Source of the DNA: Candidatus Poseidoniaceae archaeon | GTDB lineage: Archaea; Thermoplasmatota; Poseidoniia; Poseidoniales; Poseidoniaceae | Length of the DNA: 47,898 nt | Assembly (NCBI GenBank): GCA_022424925.1 | Contig: JAKMGM010000007.1 | Span: 1 to 47,898, forward strand | Direction: 5' to 3' | Part shown: one piece after another, positions 35,804 to 43,437 of the stretch | How positions within the stretch are numbered: position 1 is the first letter of the stretch | Layout of the letters: the number at the start of each line of letters is the position of its first letter | Translations under genes and position numbers: made by a program | The notes under the pieces: model-generated | Databases searched by the model: none | The model's input: only the letters and a program-made list of their open reading frames with translations | Told to the model about the DNA's origin: nothing

Positions 35804-35845
35804 ATTCTTGCCCCGAGCGTTCAAGGACAAGAGTCCACCGGTCGG
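35784..35845 (-). repeat. 11-bp in-frame direct repeat CCACCGGTCGG
   Basis: Exact copies at 35784-35794 and 35835-35845, 51 bp (17 codons) apart, both encoding PTGG in the regulator frame. Each contains the palindrome ACCGGT. It may be a duplication creating an alternative N-terminus, or a pair of protein-binding sites at the regulator's own start. Confidence 0.6.
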
Positions 35846-35984
35846 CGGCTTAATTGAATACATTCTTGCAACCATTTCACGGCTTGTTCAATTGCCAATC
35901 GAACTGTTCTTTCGGCAAACATTTGAACAGCGAGCGACGCGCTATGATGCAGTATTATTGAGCAAATGAAAGAATAATGCCTAC

Positions 35985-36003
35985 TTAGTGAATCATTTAC
36001 TAA
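35985..36003. promoter_or_regulatory. 19-bp near-perfect palindrome between regulator and glnA
   Basis: TTAGTGAATCATTTACTAA is symmetric about C35994 with a single mismatched pair. It is followed by an A-tract and a half-site-like TTTAGTG (36018-36024). It lies between divergent genes for a DNA-binding regulator and glutamine synthetase, where an operator is expected. A TATA-like GATATA at 36035-36040 may serve glnA, about 30 bases before its ATG. Confidence 0.6.
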
Positions 36004-36069
36004 AAAAAAAGTAGTATTTAGTGGGCGTATGGTTGATATACCGTCTCTTCAACCATCGCTGCGAGACCT

Positions 36070-37083
36070 ATGATGGATAAAGCAAAACTCGAATACATTT
36101 GGCTTGACGGATACAACCCTACACAGAACATGCGCAGTAAAACCCTCGTGAAGAAAGATTTCACCGGTACACTTGAAGAATGCCCTATGTGGAACTTCGA
36201 TGGTTCTTCTACCAAGCAAGCGGAAGGAAACTCGTCAGATTGCCTTCTCAAGCCTGTTGCCATCTATCCAGACCCACAACGGTTCAACGGATTCCTTGTC
36301 ATGTGCGAAGTTTTGAACGCTGATGGAACTCCACACGCCAGCAATGGTCGTGCCACCATTGAGGATGATGATGAGGATTTTTGGTTTGGATTTGAGCAAG
36401 AATATTTCATCATGGATACCGAAACTCAACTTCCTTTGGGCTTCCCAGTTGGTGGATTCCCAGGCCCTCAAGGCATGTACTACTGTTCGGTTGGAGGCAA
36501 GAATACTCACGGCCGTTCCCTTGTCGAGGAGCACGCTGATTTGTGCCTTGATGCAGGCATTAACTTCGAAGGTATCAACCAAGAAGTCGCCTGCGGCCAA
36601 TGGGAGTTCCAAATTTTCGCTAAGGGCGCCAAGAAAGCTGGAGACGAACTGTGGGTCGCAAGGTATCTCCTAGATCGCCTAACAGAAAGCTATGGTTGCT
36701 ACATTGAGTACCACCCGAAACCAGTCAAGGGCGACTGGAACGGCTCAGGAATGCACGCTAATTTCTCGGACAGCCGAATGCGCGAGCAGGGTGGAGAAGA
36801 AATGTTCACTAAGATTTGTGAAGAATTTGGTAAGAACGTCAAGAAGCACATGGAAGTTTATGGAGAATTCAACGAACAGCGCTTAACCGGCCTTCACGAA
36901 ACACAATCGATTGACCAATTTTCGTACGGTGTTTCTGATCGCGGCGCATCTATTCGTATCCCAGTAACCATTCCAGAAGACGGTTGGATTGGTCGATTGG
37001 AGGACCGTCGACCTGCTTCGAACGGCGACCCTTACAAGATTGGTGCGGTGATTATTTCAACCACCAAAGCGTCTTACAACTGA
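36070..37083 (+). CDS. glnA: Type II glutamine synthetase (eukaryote-like)
   Basis: 337 residues, the short GSII form, not the 440-470-residue GSI typical of archaea. Signatures are WNFDGSST (near 41-48), the metal-site GFEQEYF (near 107-113), the NGSGMHANFS loop (near 223-232), GLHETQS and the C-terminal DRRPASNGDPY. It makes glutamine from glutamate, ammonia and ATP. GSII is the enzyme of eukaryotes and a minority of bacteria (for example rhizobia, actinomycetes). The GSI adenylylation-site Tyr region is absent, so control is likely transcriptional, perhaps by the divergent HTH-CBS protein. Confidence 0.95.
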   Translation: MMDKAKLEYIWLDGYNPTQNMRSKTLVKKDFTGTLEECPMWNFDGSSTKQAEGNSSDCLLKPVAIYPDPQRFNGFLVMCEVLNADGTPHASNGRATIEDDDEDFWFGFEQEYFIMDTETQLPLGFPVGGFPGPQGMYYCSVGGKNTHGRSLVEEHADLCLDAGINFEGINQEVACGQWEFQIFAKGAKKAGDELWVARYLLDRLTESYGCYIEYHPKPVKGDWNGSGMHANFSDSRMREQGGEEMFTKICEEFGKNVKKHMEVYGEFNEQRLTGLHETQSIDQFSYGVSDRGASIRIPVTIPEDGWIGRLEDRRPASNGDPYKIGAVIISTTKASYN

Positions 37084-37358
37084 TGCTCGGCTTCGTGTTT
37101 ACGGACTCGATAAACGCCAATCATGACTGCGCCGATAACGGCTAATGTCATGATGTTCGCAACGATCATTGCGAACGATTCGACCAGCACACCGTAGAGT
37201 AGCCATAGCCCTAAGGCGAACGAAACAACGCCGAATGTGGCCAGTGAAATCCCGTCATGGCGTTTGTGAACCCAAACTTGAATGATTTGGGGAATCCAAG
37301 CAAAGATACCTATGACGCCAGCAAGTAGCCCAATTGCTTCAATCCACGCCTCGGCCAT
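37074..37358 (-). CDS. SemiSWEET-like PQ-loop membrane protein
   Basis: 94 residues from ATG 37358; the frame continues upstream to 37466 but that part is hydrophilic and unlike the family. Three helices with the PQ motif in FAWIPQIIQVW (near 19-29) are the half-unit of SWEET sugar transporters, which work as dimers. The 3' end overlaps glnA by ten bases. Transported sugar unknown. Confidence 0.85.
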   Translation of the reverse strand: MAEAWIEAIGLLAGVIGIFAWIPQIIQVWVHKRHDGISLATFGVVSFALGLWLLYGVLVESFAMIVANIMTLAVIGAVMIGVYRVRKHEAEHQL

Positions 37359-37399
37359 AGACACTGCCGTAGAAACAACCCTCATCAAACCTCGTAACG

Positions 37400-38326
37400 C
37401 TATCTGATGTTCTTTGCCCAATCTGCAGGTGGTTTTGAGATGTTGAGGCTGTGGATGCTGGCCCAATCCACTTTACGGGGGGATTTCTCTCCAACAACGT
37501 GCATTTCAAGCGATAGGCCATAAGGGATTTTGGCAACGATATTTTTCCCACCCGTCTTGATGGTGACTTCGCTCGGATTGTTTGAAAACAAAGAAAAAAG
37601 GGAACGCTTGTGAACAGTCAGGGCTTCGACTTTTTCTGTTCGGGTAGCAAACCAAGAGCGTAATTTTTCATTAAGGCCCAATGCGAAAACATCGCCTTTC
37701 AGCATCAGTCCACCGTGCAAATGAACTTCGTCCCAAGTGTTGAATCCCTCCAAAGTTTCGACAAGGTCTGGGTTTATCTCACCGGGCGAGGTTGATTCAA
37801 GCATGCTGATGAATCCAGCCTCATCAACCATTTTCGCTGCCAGTGTATCGGGTATTTTAGGCCAGTCAAGCCGCTGATGGGTCATAGCAACGATGACATC
37901 GACTTCGAGTGCTTCTTCGGTGTGCGGTTCAGCTAGTTTGCCGACTCGCTCACGATGCAATTCGGAAAGGATGCGTGATTTGCGAGCGATTCGATCCGCT
38001 ACCCCATCATGGTTGTGTTGAGTGCCGTTGTTTCGATTTTGAACAAAATGGTGCTCTTTCGTGATGATAAATGAACCCGCCCAATGCTTTTGTTCAACGA
38101 CTAACATGGTGTTTCCTCCAACAACGACCATGTCGATTTCACGTCGACCTCCGTCGGGGTCCGGTATTCGTACCGACTCGAAAATTTCCCAGCCGTTGTC
38201 TCGTCCAGCCGCCCTCGATAATTTACAGAGCCGCATTTCAGCGAGCTCACCCGCACGATGAATGTCGTCTGGCGGATGCTTCATTCGTCGTGAACGCCAC
38301 CAGTTCCACCGTACTTTGAACGACAT
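37400..38326 (-). CDS. NERD-domain (nuclease-related) protein
   Basis: 308 residues from ATG 38326 (a TTG at 38338 would overlap the HAD gene). The N-terminal half has the PD-(D/E)xK pattern of NERD domains: E30 in GELAE, D65 in REIDMVVV and E78-x-K80 in VVEQK. The C-terminal ~170 residues are not recognised. The NERD fold suggests DNA or RNA cleavage or binding; no helicase or kinase domain is fused. It directly follows a HAD phosphatase gene, eight bases after its stop. Confidence 0.75.
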   Translation of the reverse strand: MSFKVRWNWWRSRRMKHPPDDIHRAGELAEMRLCKLSRAAGRDNGWEIFESVRIPDPDGGRREIDMVVVGGNTMLVVEQKHWAGSFIITKEHHFVQNRNNGTQHNHDGVADRIARKSRILSELHRERVGKLAEPHTEEALEVDVIVAMTHQRLDWPKIPDTLAAKMVDEAGFISMLESTSPGEINPDLVETLEGFNTWDEVHLHGGLMLKGDVFALGLNEKLRSWFATRTEKVEALTVHKRSLFSLFSNNPSEVTIKTGGKNIVAKIPYGLSLEMHVVGEKSPRKVDWASIHSLNISKPPADWAKNIR

Positions 38327-38334
38327 AGAACACC

Positions 38335-39123
38335 TCAACGTAACAGTTCATCCACACTACCGACAATAACTGTCGGCTGCTGTTCTGCATCTTCACCCAG
38401 TGCTTCAACATCCGACATCGTTGCTTCTCCTGAAAGCACCAAGACACCGACACAACCTGCACGACTCGCCATAGCCAAATCCGTGTACAAGCGGTCACCT
38501 ACCATTGCGCAGCGCGCAGGGTCAAGCCCTAACGCTTCGATTTTGTGCAGTATCATGCCAGCGTTTGGTTTTCCGCTGATGTGTTCGGGGTCAACCCCAG
38601 TTGTTGTTTTGAGCATAGCGAGATAGGCACCAACATCTGGTAGGCCTCCATCTGGTGACGGACATACCATATCAGGATGGCTCGCTACGAGCGGCACGCC
38701 TGCATGCATGAAGATACTGGCTTGGGCGATTTTATCGTATGTGATTTCGGTGTCATAACCAAGGACCACATATTCTGGTTGGCTGCTCTTGGTCTCGATA
38801 CCTTTCTCCTCGAGCATTTCCCTCATGCCCTCGGTACCAATGAGCCATGTCTTCGTGATGTTTTTTGATGCGAGCCATGAAAGTAAGTCATGGGTCGAGA
38901 GCAAAACATCCTCTTCAACTGCTGGAATCCCAAAAGCGTGTAGTTTTTTCACATATTGCTTAACCGAGCGGCTTGAATTGTTTGATAAGAAGTAGCGCTG
39001 CACCCCTTTTTCATCGCAACGTTTGAGGAAATCGAGTGCCCCATCAATCAATTCACCCCCAAGGTAAATCGTTCCGTCGAGGTCGAGGAAAACCGCATCG
39101 ATTTGTTCAAGTCGTGCATCCAT
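38335..39123 (-). CDS. HAD-IIA (NagD-like) phosphatase
   Basis: 262 residues with motif I DLDGT (14-18), motif II SNNSSR, the conserved motif-III Lys in SGKPNA and motif IV MVGDRLYTD. A C2 cap lies between motifs II and III, as in NagD/4-nitrophenyl-phosphatase types. Likely substrates are small phosphates (nucleotides, glycolate or glycerol phosphate), but specificity cannot be read. It starts nine bases after the GG-reductase stop, so these are likely co-transcribed. Confidence 0.92.
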   Translation of the reverse strand: MDARLEQIDAVFLDLDGTIYLGGELIDGALDFLKRCDEKGVQRYFLSNNSSRSVKQYVKKLHAFGIPAVEEDVLLSTHDLLSWLASKNITKTWLIGTEGMREMLEEKGIETKSSQPEYVVLGYDTEITYDKIAQASIFMHAGVPLVASHPDMVCPSPDGGLPDVGAYLAMLKTTTGVDPEHISGKPNAGMILHKIEALGLDPARCAMVGDRLYTDLAMASRAGCVGVLVLSGEATMSDVEALGEDAEQQPTVIVGSVDELLR

Positions 39124-39132
39124 CGTATCATC

Positions 39133-40512
39133 CTAAAACAGTAGCGTCTTCATCATAAACCATGGCGAGTGCAGGTTTTCTTGCGCTTCTTTACTGGCGA
39201 TCATTTCTGTCATCATCTCTTGCAGGGCCGGTTTCTTCTCTGCTTTTCCAACAAACCAGTTGAGTAGCCAAGAACGTCGGCTCAATTTCTGCATTCGATA
39301 TGAGTTGATGAGTTCGGGGCCGAGAACGCTCCAAACTTCTTCTTGGTATTCAAGAGGAGATAATTTTTCTTGAATGTGTCGTGCAGCAATTTCGCCCGTA
39401 ACCAGTGCGTTTCCAACGCCTTCGCCCGAGAACGGGTCAACCAGTGAAGCCGCATCGCCCACCAGTCGAATGCCGTTCATGCTTGAACGACGTGGTTGTT
39501 TGTCTGCCTTCTTACGTGGAGAGCCAAAAGGAAGTTGCCAACCTTTGGCTGAGCCAGGAACCAGTTCTGCTTCAGCAAATCTGTCTTTGAACATTGGATG
39601 ATTCGCTATAACATCCGCTTGGAGTGCTTTGAGTTTCTTTTTTTGTTTATCCAGTAAACCCATCACCATTCCAATGCCTACGTTGACAACGTTTTCAGAC
39701 ACAGGGAACAGCCAAAAGTAACCTGGTATAACCGAATCTACGAAGTGGATTTCAATATCGCCAACGCTGTGTTCACATCCTTTGACGTTTCTCCAGTATT
39801 CTCTGTAGCCACCGCAGTAGTGGTTACGATCCATCATTGGTTCATTGTATGAGGATTCGACGACTGAACGAGCCACAGGGCACCTGTAACCGCCAGCACC
39901 GACCAACTCGCGCGAATGGAATGTGAGTTCCTCGCCTTTCCGACCTCCAATTCGTACAACTAGTCCAGAAGCATGACGTGCATCACCACTGCCTTCTCCA
40001 GGGTCGTCGCCACCGTTTCCATCATCGAATAAGACCGAACGAACCTCTCCGCCTTGAATGACAGAACCCCCTGCATCGCGTACAAGTTTTTGACATCGGT
40101 TGAACAAAAGTGAATCAAATTGTTCACGCGGCAAGGCATAACCAGCTTCGAGTCGCTCCACATCTTCTTCAGGCAATGGAACCCTCACGGTATTTCCTTT
40201 TGGTGATGAGAAGACGATGCCGGTTACTCGAAAGTGAGGTGTCGATTCAAGGTCGGCTTTGACACCGAGTTCTTTGACGTGCGAGAGAGATTTGCCACCT
40301 ACCGCATCACCACAGACTTTGTCTCGGGGCCACACGTCTTTTTCGATGAGCAAAACGCGTTTGCCAGATTTAGCCAAATAGCCTGCTGCTGAAGCCCCAC
40401 CAGGGCCGCCACCAACGACAATTACATCGAATACTGTACCACTTTCTGGTACTTCCCCGGTTTCAATCGGTTGTTCCCACGAGCGTACATCCTGTACAGC
40501 CTGCCCCGTCAT
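39133..40512 (-). CDS. Geranylgeranyl reductase family flavoprotein
   Basis: 459 residues from ATG 40512 (a start at 40530 is also in frame). It has an intact FAD loop VVGGGPGGASAA, the family's WPRDKVCGDAVGG segment, and the C-terminal FAD motif GDAASLVDPFSGEGVGNAL. Family members saturate the geranylgeranyl chains of archaeal ether lipids. Compared with the short gene at 4505-5233 this is the complete enzyme. About 25 extra residues precede the FAD fold. Relatives also reduce other prenyl groups, so exact substrate is open. Confidence 0.92.
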   Translation of the reverse strand: MTGQAVQDVRSWEQPIETGEVPESGTVFDVIVVGGGPGGASAAGYLAKSGKRVLLIEKDVWPRDKVCGDAVGGKSLSHVKELGVKADLESTPHFRVTGIVFSSPKGNTVRVPLPEEDVERLEAGYALPREQFDSLLFNRCQKLVRDAGGSVIQGGEVRSVLFDDGNGGDDPGEGSGDARHASGLVVRIGGRKGEELTFHSRELVGAGGYRCPVARSVVESSYNEPMMDRNHYCGGYREYWRNVKGCEHSVGDIEIHFVDSVIPGYFWLFPVSENVVNVGIGMVMGLLDKQKKKLKALQADVIANHPMFKDRFAEAELVPGSAKGWQLPFGSPRKKADKQPRRSSMNGIRLVGDAASLVDPFSGEGVGNALVTGEIAARHIQEKLSPLEYQEEVWSVLGPELINSYRMQKLSRRSWLLNWFVGKAEKKPALQEMMTEMIASKEAQENLHSPWFMMKTLLF

Positions 40513-40616
40513 GGTGGGTACACAGCGCATTCCCTCCTTGAGTCTTAGCGTTCAAGCGTTTGTAAATCATCCATCTCTACCGTTATGCTCATTCGGCGCT
40601 ACCGCTACCGCTGTGT

Positions 40617-41591
40617 ATGGAAGGGCAGGCAGAATCGCTGACGATTCAGTTTGATGCCGGCGCCATTTCTTTGCCGCAACGCCGTAAGGCGTTGGTTGCC
40701 CTTCTCGCTGTAACCTCGGTATGGGGTGCTACTTTTATTTGGATGAAACAGGCGCTCAATACCCTTGAACCGGAGATTCAATCACAAGGGCGTTTCCAAG
40801 TGATTGCCGTTCTAGTTGCAGCGCGGTTTATCGTAGCAGCACTCGTGATGTTTCTTGTTTTTTCTAAAGCTCGCGCAGCACTTCTTCAATCTGAACACTG
40901 GAAAGGCGGCTTCCTTCTTGGCAGCATCATGCTGGTAGGGTTCGTTACCCAGATGATTGGACTTGAAGAAATAAGTCCGTCTGTTTCTGCATTTCTAACC
41001 TCTTTGTACGTCGTCTTTACCGCTTTGATTACCGTTGGTTTAACCAAATCTAAACCTTCGAAATCCCTCATTGCAGGCGTACTTCTCGCTACATTTGGCG
41101 CTGGCTTCATTCAAGGCCCTCCACATTTAACGTGGGGAACTGGTGAAATTCTAACGGTGGTATGCGCAGTTTTTTTCGCCCTTCACATCATCTATACGCA
41201 GAAAGTCACACAACAAATCGACCCAATAGGCGTTACCCTCACTTCGTTTTTGGTCATCGCTGTTGGTTCACTGTTGTTGCTTGTTGTGTTTGGAGGCGGG
41301 CGAAGTTTGGAACAATGGCGTATGGTGTTCCAGGACGGCGTCTTCTTGCAGGTACTGTGTCTTGGGATAGGCGGATCATTCTTCTGTCTACTTGTGCTTA
41401 ACATGTATCAGCGGTATTTGAATCCCATCCAGGCGGCCATAATCTATGCACTTGAGCCAGTTTGGGCCACCGTTTACGGACTCAGCTTGGGTCTTGACGA
41501 ATGGACTGCTTGGATTCTTGTCGGTGGTGGAGCGCTTTTCGTAGGAAACATTGTCGTTGAAGTTTTCACAACTGCCGATAAGGAAGAGTAA
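40617..41591 (+). CDS. EamA/DMT-family transporter
   Basis: 324 residues with ten hydrophobic helices in two EamA repeats. The first opens with SVWGATFIWMKQAL and the second ends with AIIYALEPVWATVYGLSLG, both characteristic of drug/metabolite exporters. Likely exports an amino acid or metabolite. Its stop is next to ATG 41592, and the PLP enzyme begins at 41628, so the pair may be co-transcribed. Confidence 0.92.
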   Translation: MEGQAESLTIQFDAGAISLPQRRKALVALLAVTSVWGATFIWMKQALNTLEPEIQSQGRFQVIAVLVAARFIVAALVMFLVFSKARAALLQSEHWKGGFLLGSIMLVGFVTQMIGLEEISPSVSAFLTSLYVVFTALITVGLTKSKPSKSLIAGVLLATFGAGFIQGPPHLTWGTGEILTVVCAVFFALHIIYTQKVTQQIDPIGVTLTSFLVIAVGSLLLLVVFGGGRSLEQWRMVFQDGVFLQVLCLGIGGSFFCLLVLNMYQRYLNPIQAAIIYALEPVWATVYGLSLGLDEWTAWILVGGGALFVGNIVVEVFTTADKEE

Positions 41592-41617
41592 ATGAGAGGC
41601 AGTGATAGGCTCAACCT

Positions 41618-41624
41618 GAGGGGT
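41618..41624 (+). promoter_or_regulatory. Shine-Dalgarno choosing the PLP-enzyme start
   Basis: GAGGGGT lies three bases before ATG 41628. The frame is open to ATG 41592, but that codon abuts the previous stop and lacks such a site. Confidence 0.65.
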
Positions 41625-41627
41625 ACC

Positions 41628-42812
41628 ATGACCGGCGACAAAAAGGACAGGCTCAATGGATTTGGAAGCAAAGCTGTTCACAGCGGAACCAATCATATTG
41701 GGGATGCAGTGAACACGCCAATTTTCCAATCTTCAACTTACAAATTGACGGATGAACGGTATGCTGGTTGGGCGGCAGGCGCTCAACACACACTCCTCTA
41801 TGCCCGTCTTTCTTCGGTTAACTCTGACGCGGTAGCCCAGAAACTCACTGCAATGGAAGGCGGCGAGGATGCCGAGGTTTTCGCATCAGGAATGGCCGCA
41901 ATTTCAACGACGCTCATGACGTTTCTTTCATCCGGCGACCACATTGTAGCATCGTCGGACGTGTACGGTGGCACCTACGGTTTGCTAACAGAAGAATTCC
42001 CTCGATTTGGTATTGAAGTGACCATGACCGATATGCGAGACCCTGCGGCGTATGAAGCCGCCATTCAACCGAACACAAAAATTCTCTACATTGAAACCCT
42101 CACCAATCCGGTTCTCAAGGTGTGCGATATTCCAGCGATGGTAGACGTTGCGCGCCGTCACAACCTCATGTGCATTATCGACAATACCTTCGCCTCACCT
42201 TGGGCGTGCCAACCGCTTTCGATGGGTGTGGATTTGGTGATTCATTCCACGACCAAATACCTCGGAGGCCATTCCGATATTATTGGTGGAGCCGTCGTTG
42301 GAAGCAGGGAGCATATCTCCGAAATCTTCGCACGCAAGGTACACTTTGGTGGCAGTGCTGATCCGCACAACTGCTATCTCCTTGAACGAGGTATGCGAAC
42401 ACTGCATGTTCGAATGCCAATGCTGAGTGAAAGTGCGCTTGAAATTTCCAAGCGACTCGAAAGCCATCCACGCATCGAGAAGGCGATTTATCCCGGTCTT
42501 GAGTCTCATGAAGACTACGAAGTAGCCCAGCGTGTCATGCCACGAGGTTCAGGCATGGTTGCTTTTGTCGTCAAAGGCGGCGATGATGCAGCCTTGAAAT
42601 TCATGCGTGGACTGGACATGATTTACGAAGCCACGAGTCTAGGCGGGGTTGAATCGCTCATTGAATGCCCGTTTAATTCGAGCCACATGATGATTCCAGA
42701 AGATGTTCGACACGCTGCAGGCCTCGTTCCAGGCTTCGTTCGCTTGAGCATTGGAATTGAAGATGTTGAAGATTTGTGGGACGACATTAACAACGCTCTT
42801 GCAAAACTTTGA
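41628..42812 (+). CDS. Cystathionine gamma-synthase/lyase family PLP enzyme
   Basis: 394 residues. The PLP Lys is K210 in HSTTKYLGGHSD; other marks are SSTYKL, YARLSSVNSDA, EVFASGMAA, DNTFASPW and a C-terminal SLGGVESLIECP. The family covers MetB, cystathionine beta- and gamma-lyases, methionine gamma-lyase and O-acetylhomoserine sulfhydrylase; sequence alone does not separate these. It lies between EamA and LysE exporters, which suggests amino-acid metabolism coupled to export of sulfur or other amino acids. Confidence 0.92.
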   Translation: MTGDKKDRLNGFGSKAVHSGTNHIGDAVNTPIFQSSTYKLTDERYAGWAAGAQHTLLYARLSSVNSDAVAQKLTAMEGGEDAEVFASGMAAISTTLMTFLSSGDHIVASSDVYGGTYGLLTEEFPRFGIEVTMTDMRDPAAYEAAIQPNTKILYIETLTNPVLKVCDIPAMVDVARRHNLMCIIDNTFASPWACQPLSMGVDLVIHSTTKYLGGHSDIIGGAVVGSREHISEIFARKVHFGGSADPHNCYLLERGMRTLHVRMPMLSESALEISKRLESHPRIEKAIYPGLESHEDYEVAQRVMPRGSGMVAFVVKGGDDAALKFMRGLDMIYEATSLGGVESLIECPFNSSHMMIPEDVRHAAGLVPGFVRLSIGIEDVEDLWDDINNALAKL

Positions 42813-42834
42813 ACCCGACAATGGCGGTAGACCA

Positions 42835-43437
42835 ATGGACCAAGGCGCTTTGATAGCACTGCTCGTCTTTCTCGTGCCAATGTGTTTCTCGCCAGGGCCC
42901 AACAATCTCTTGTGTGCTGCGCACGGGGCCCAACATGGTTTTCGCGCAACGATTCCACTCACACTCGGAATGCTGGTAGGCTGGTCCGTTCTCGGTGTAG
43001 CGGTTGGCTCTGCAGCTCTCACGATTGAATCCAATATTGAAGTGTTCGAAGCACTCACATATGCGGGTGCAGCATATATTGGATATCTCGGCATTACTTT
43101 GGCACGAAGTCCGGTCAAACAGGCTGGCACCGCCTCCGAAACCGAACATCTTGGCTTTTCTACAGGTGCGGCACTCCAACTTGTCAATGGAAAGGCGTGG
43201 GTACATTTCCTTGCGCTGATCGCAACATGGGGTACACTGTTTGGTACAGGCTTCATGAGCAAGGTTTTGCTCGTTGCAGTCAATGCACTTGCGGGCTATC
43301 CAGCCGTTTTGCTTTGGTCTCTTTTTGGCTCACGTTTGAGCCAGTTGATGACTTCACCAGCCCACGGAAAGCGGTTGAATGTTGCACTGGGGGCGTCGCT
43401 GGTTGCGGTTGCGGTATGGGTGGCAATGCCGCACTGA
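42835..43437 (+). CDS. LysE/RhtB-family amino-acid exporter
   Basis: 200 residues from ATG 42835, 22 bases after the PLP-enzyme stop. The start FLVPMCFSPGPNNLLCAAHGAQHGF is the LysE/RhtB signature (PGPN), and the NGKAWVHFLAL segment is the second. About six helices. Relatives export lysine, homoserine, threonine or cysteine derivatives. It directly abuts the convergent 610-residue gene. Confidence 0.9.
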   Translation: MDQGALIALLVFLVPMCFSPGPNNLLCAAHGAQHGFRATIPLTLGMLVGWSVLGVAVGSAALTIESNIEVFEALTYAGAAYIGYLGITLARSPVKQAGTASETEHLGFSTGAALQLVNGKAWVHFLALIATWGTLFGTGFMSKVLLVAVNALAGYPAVLLWSLFGSRLSQLMTSPAHGKRLNVALGASLVAVAVWVAMPH

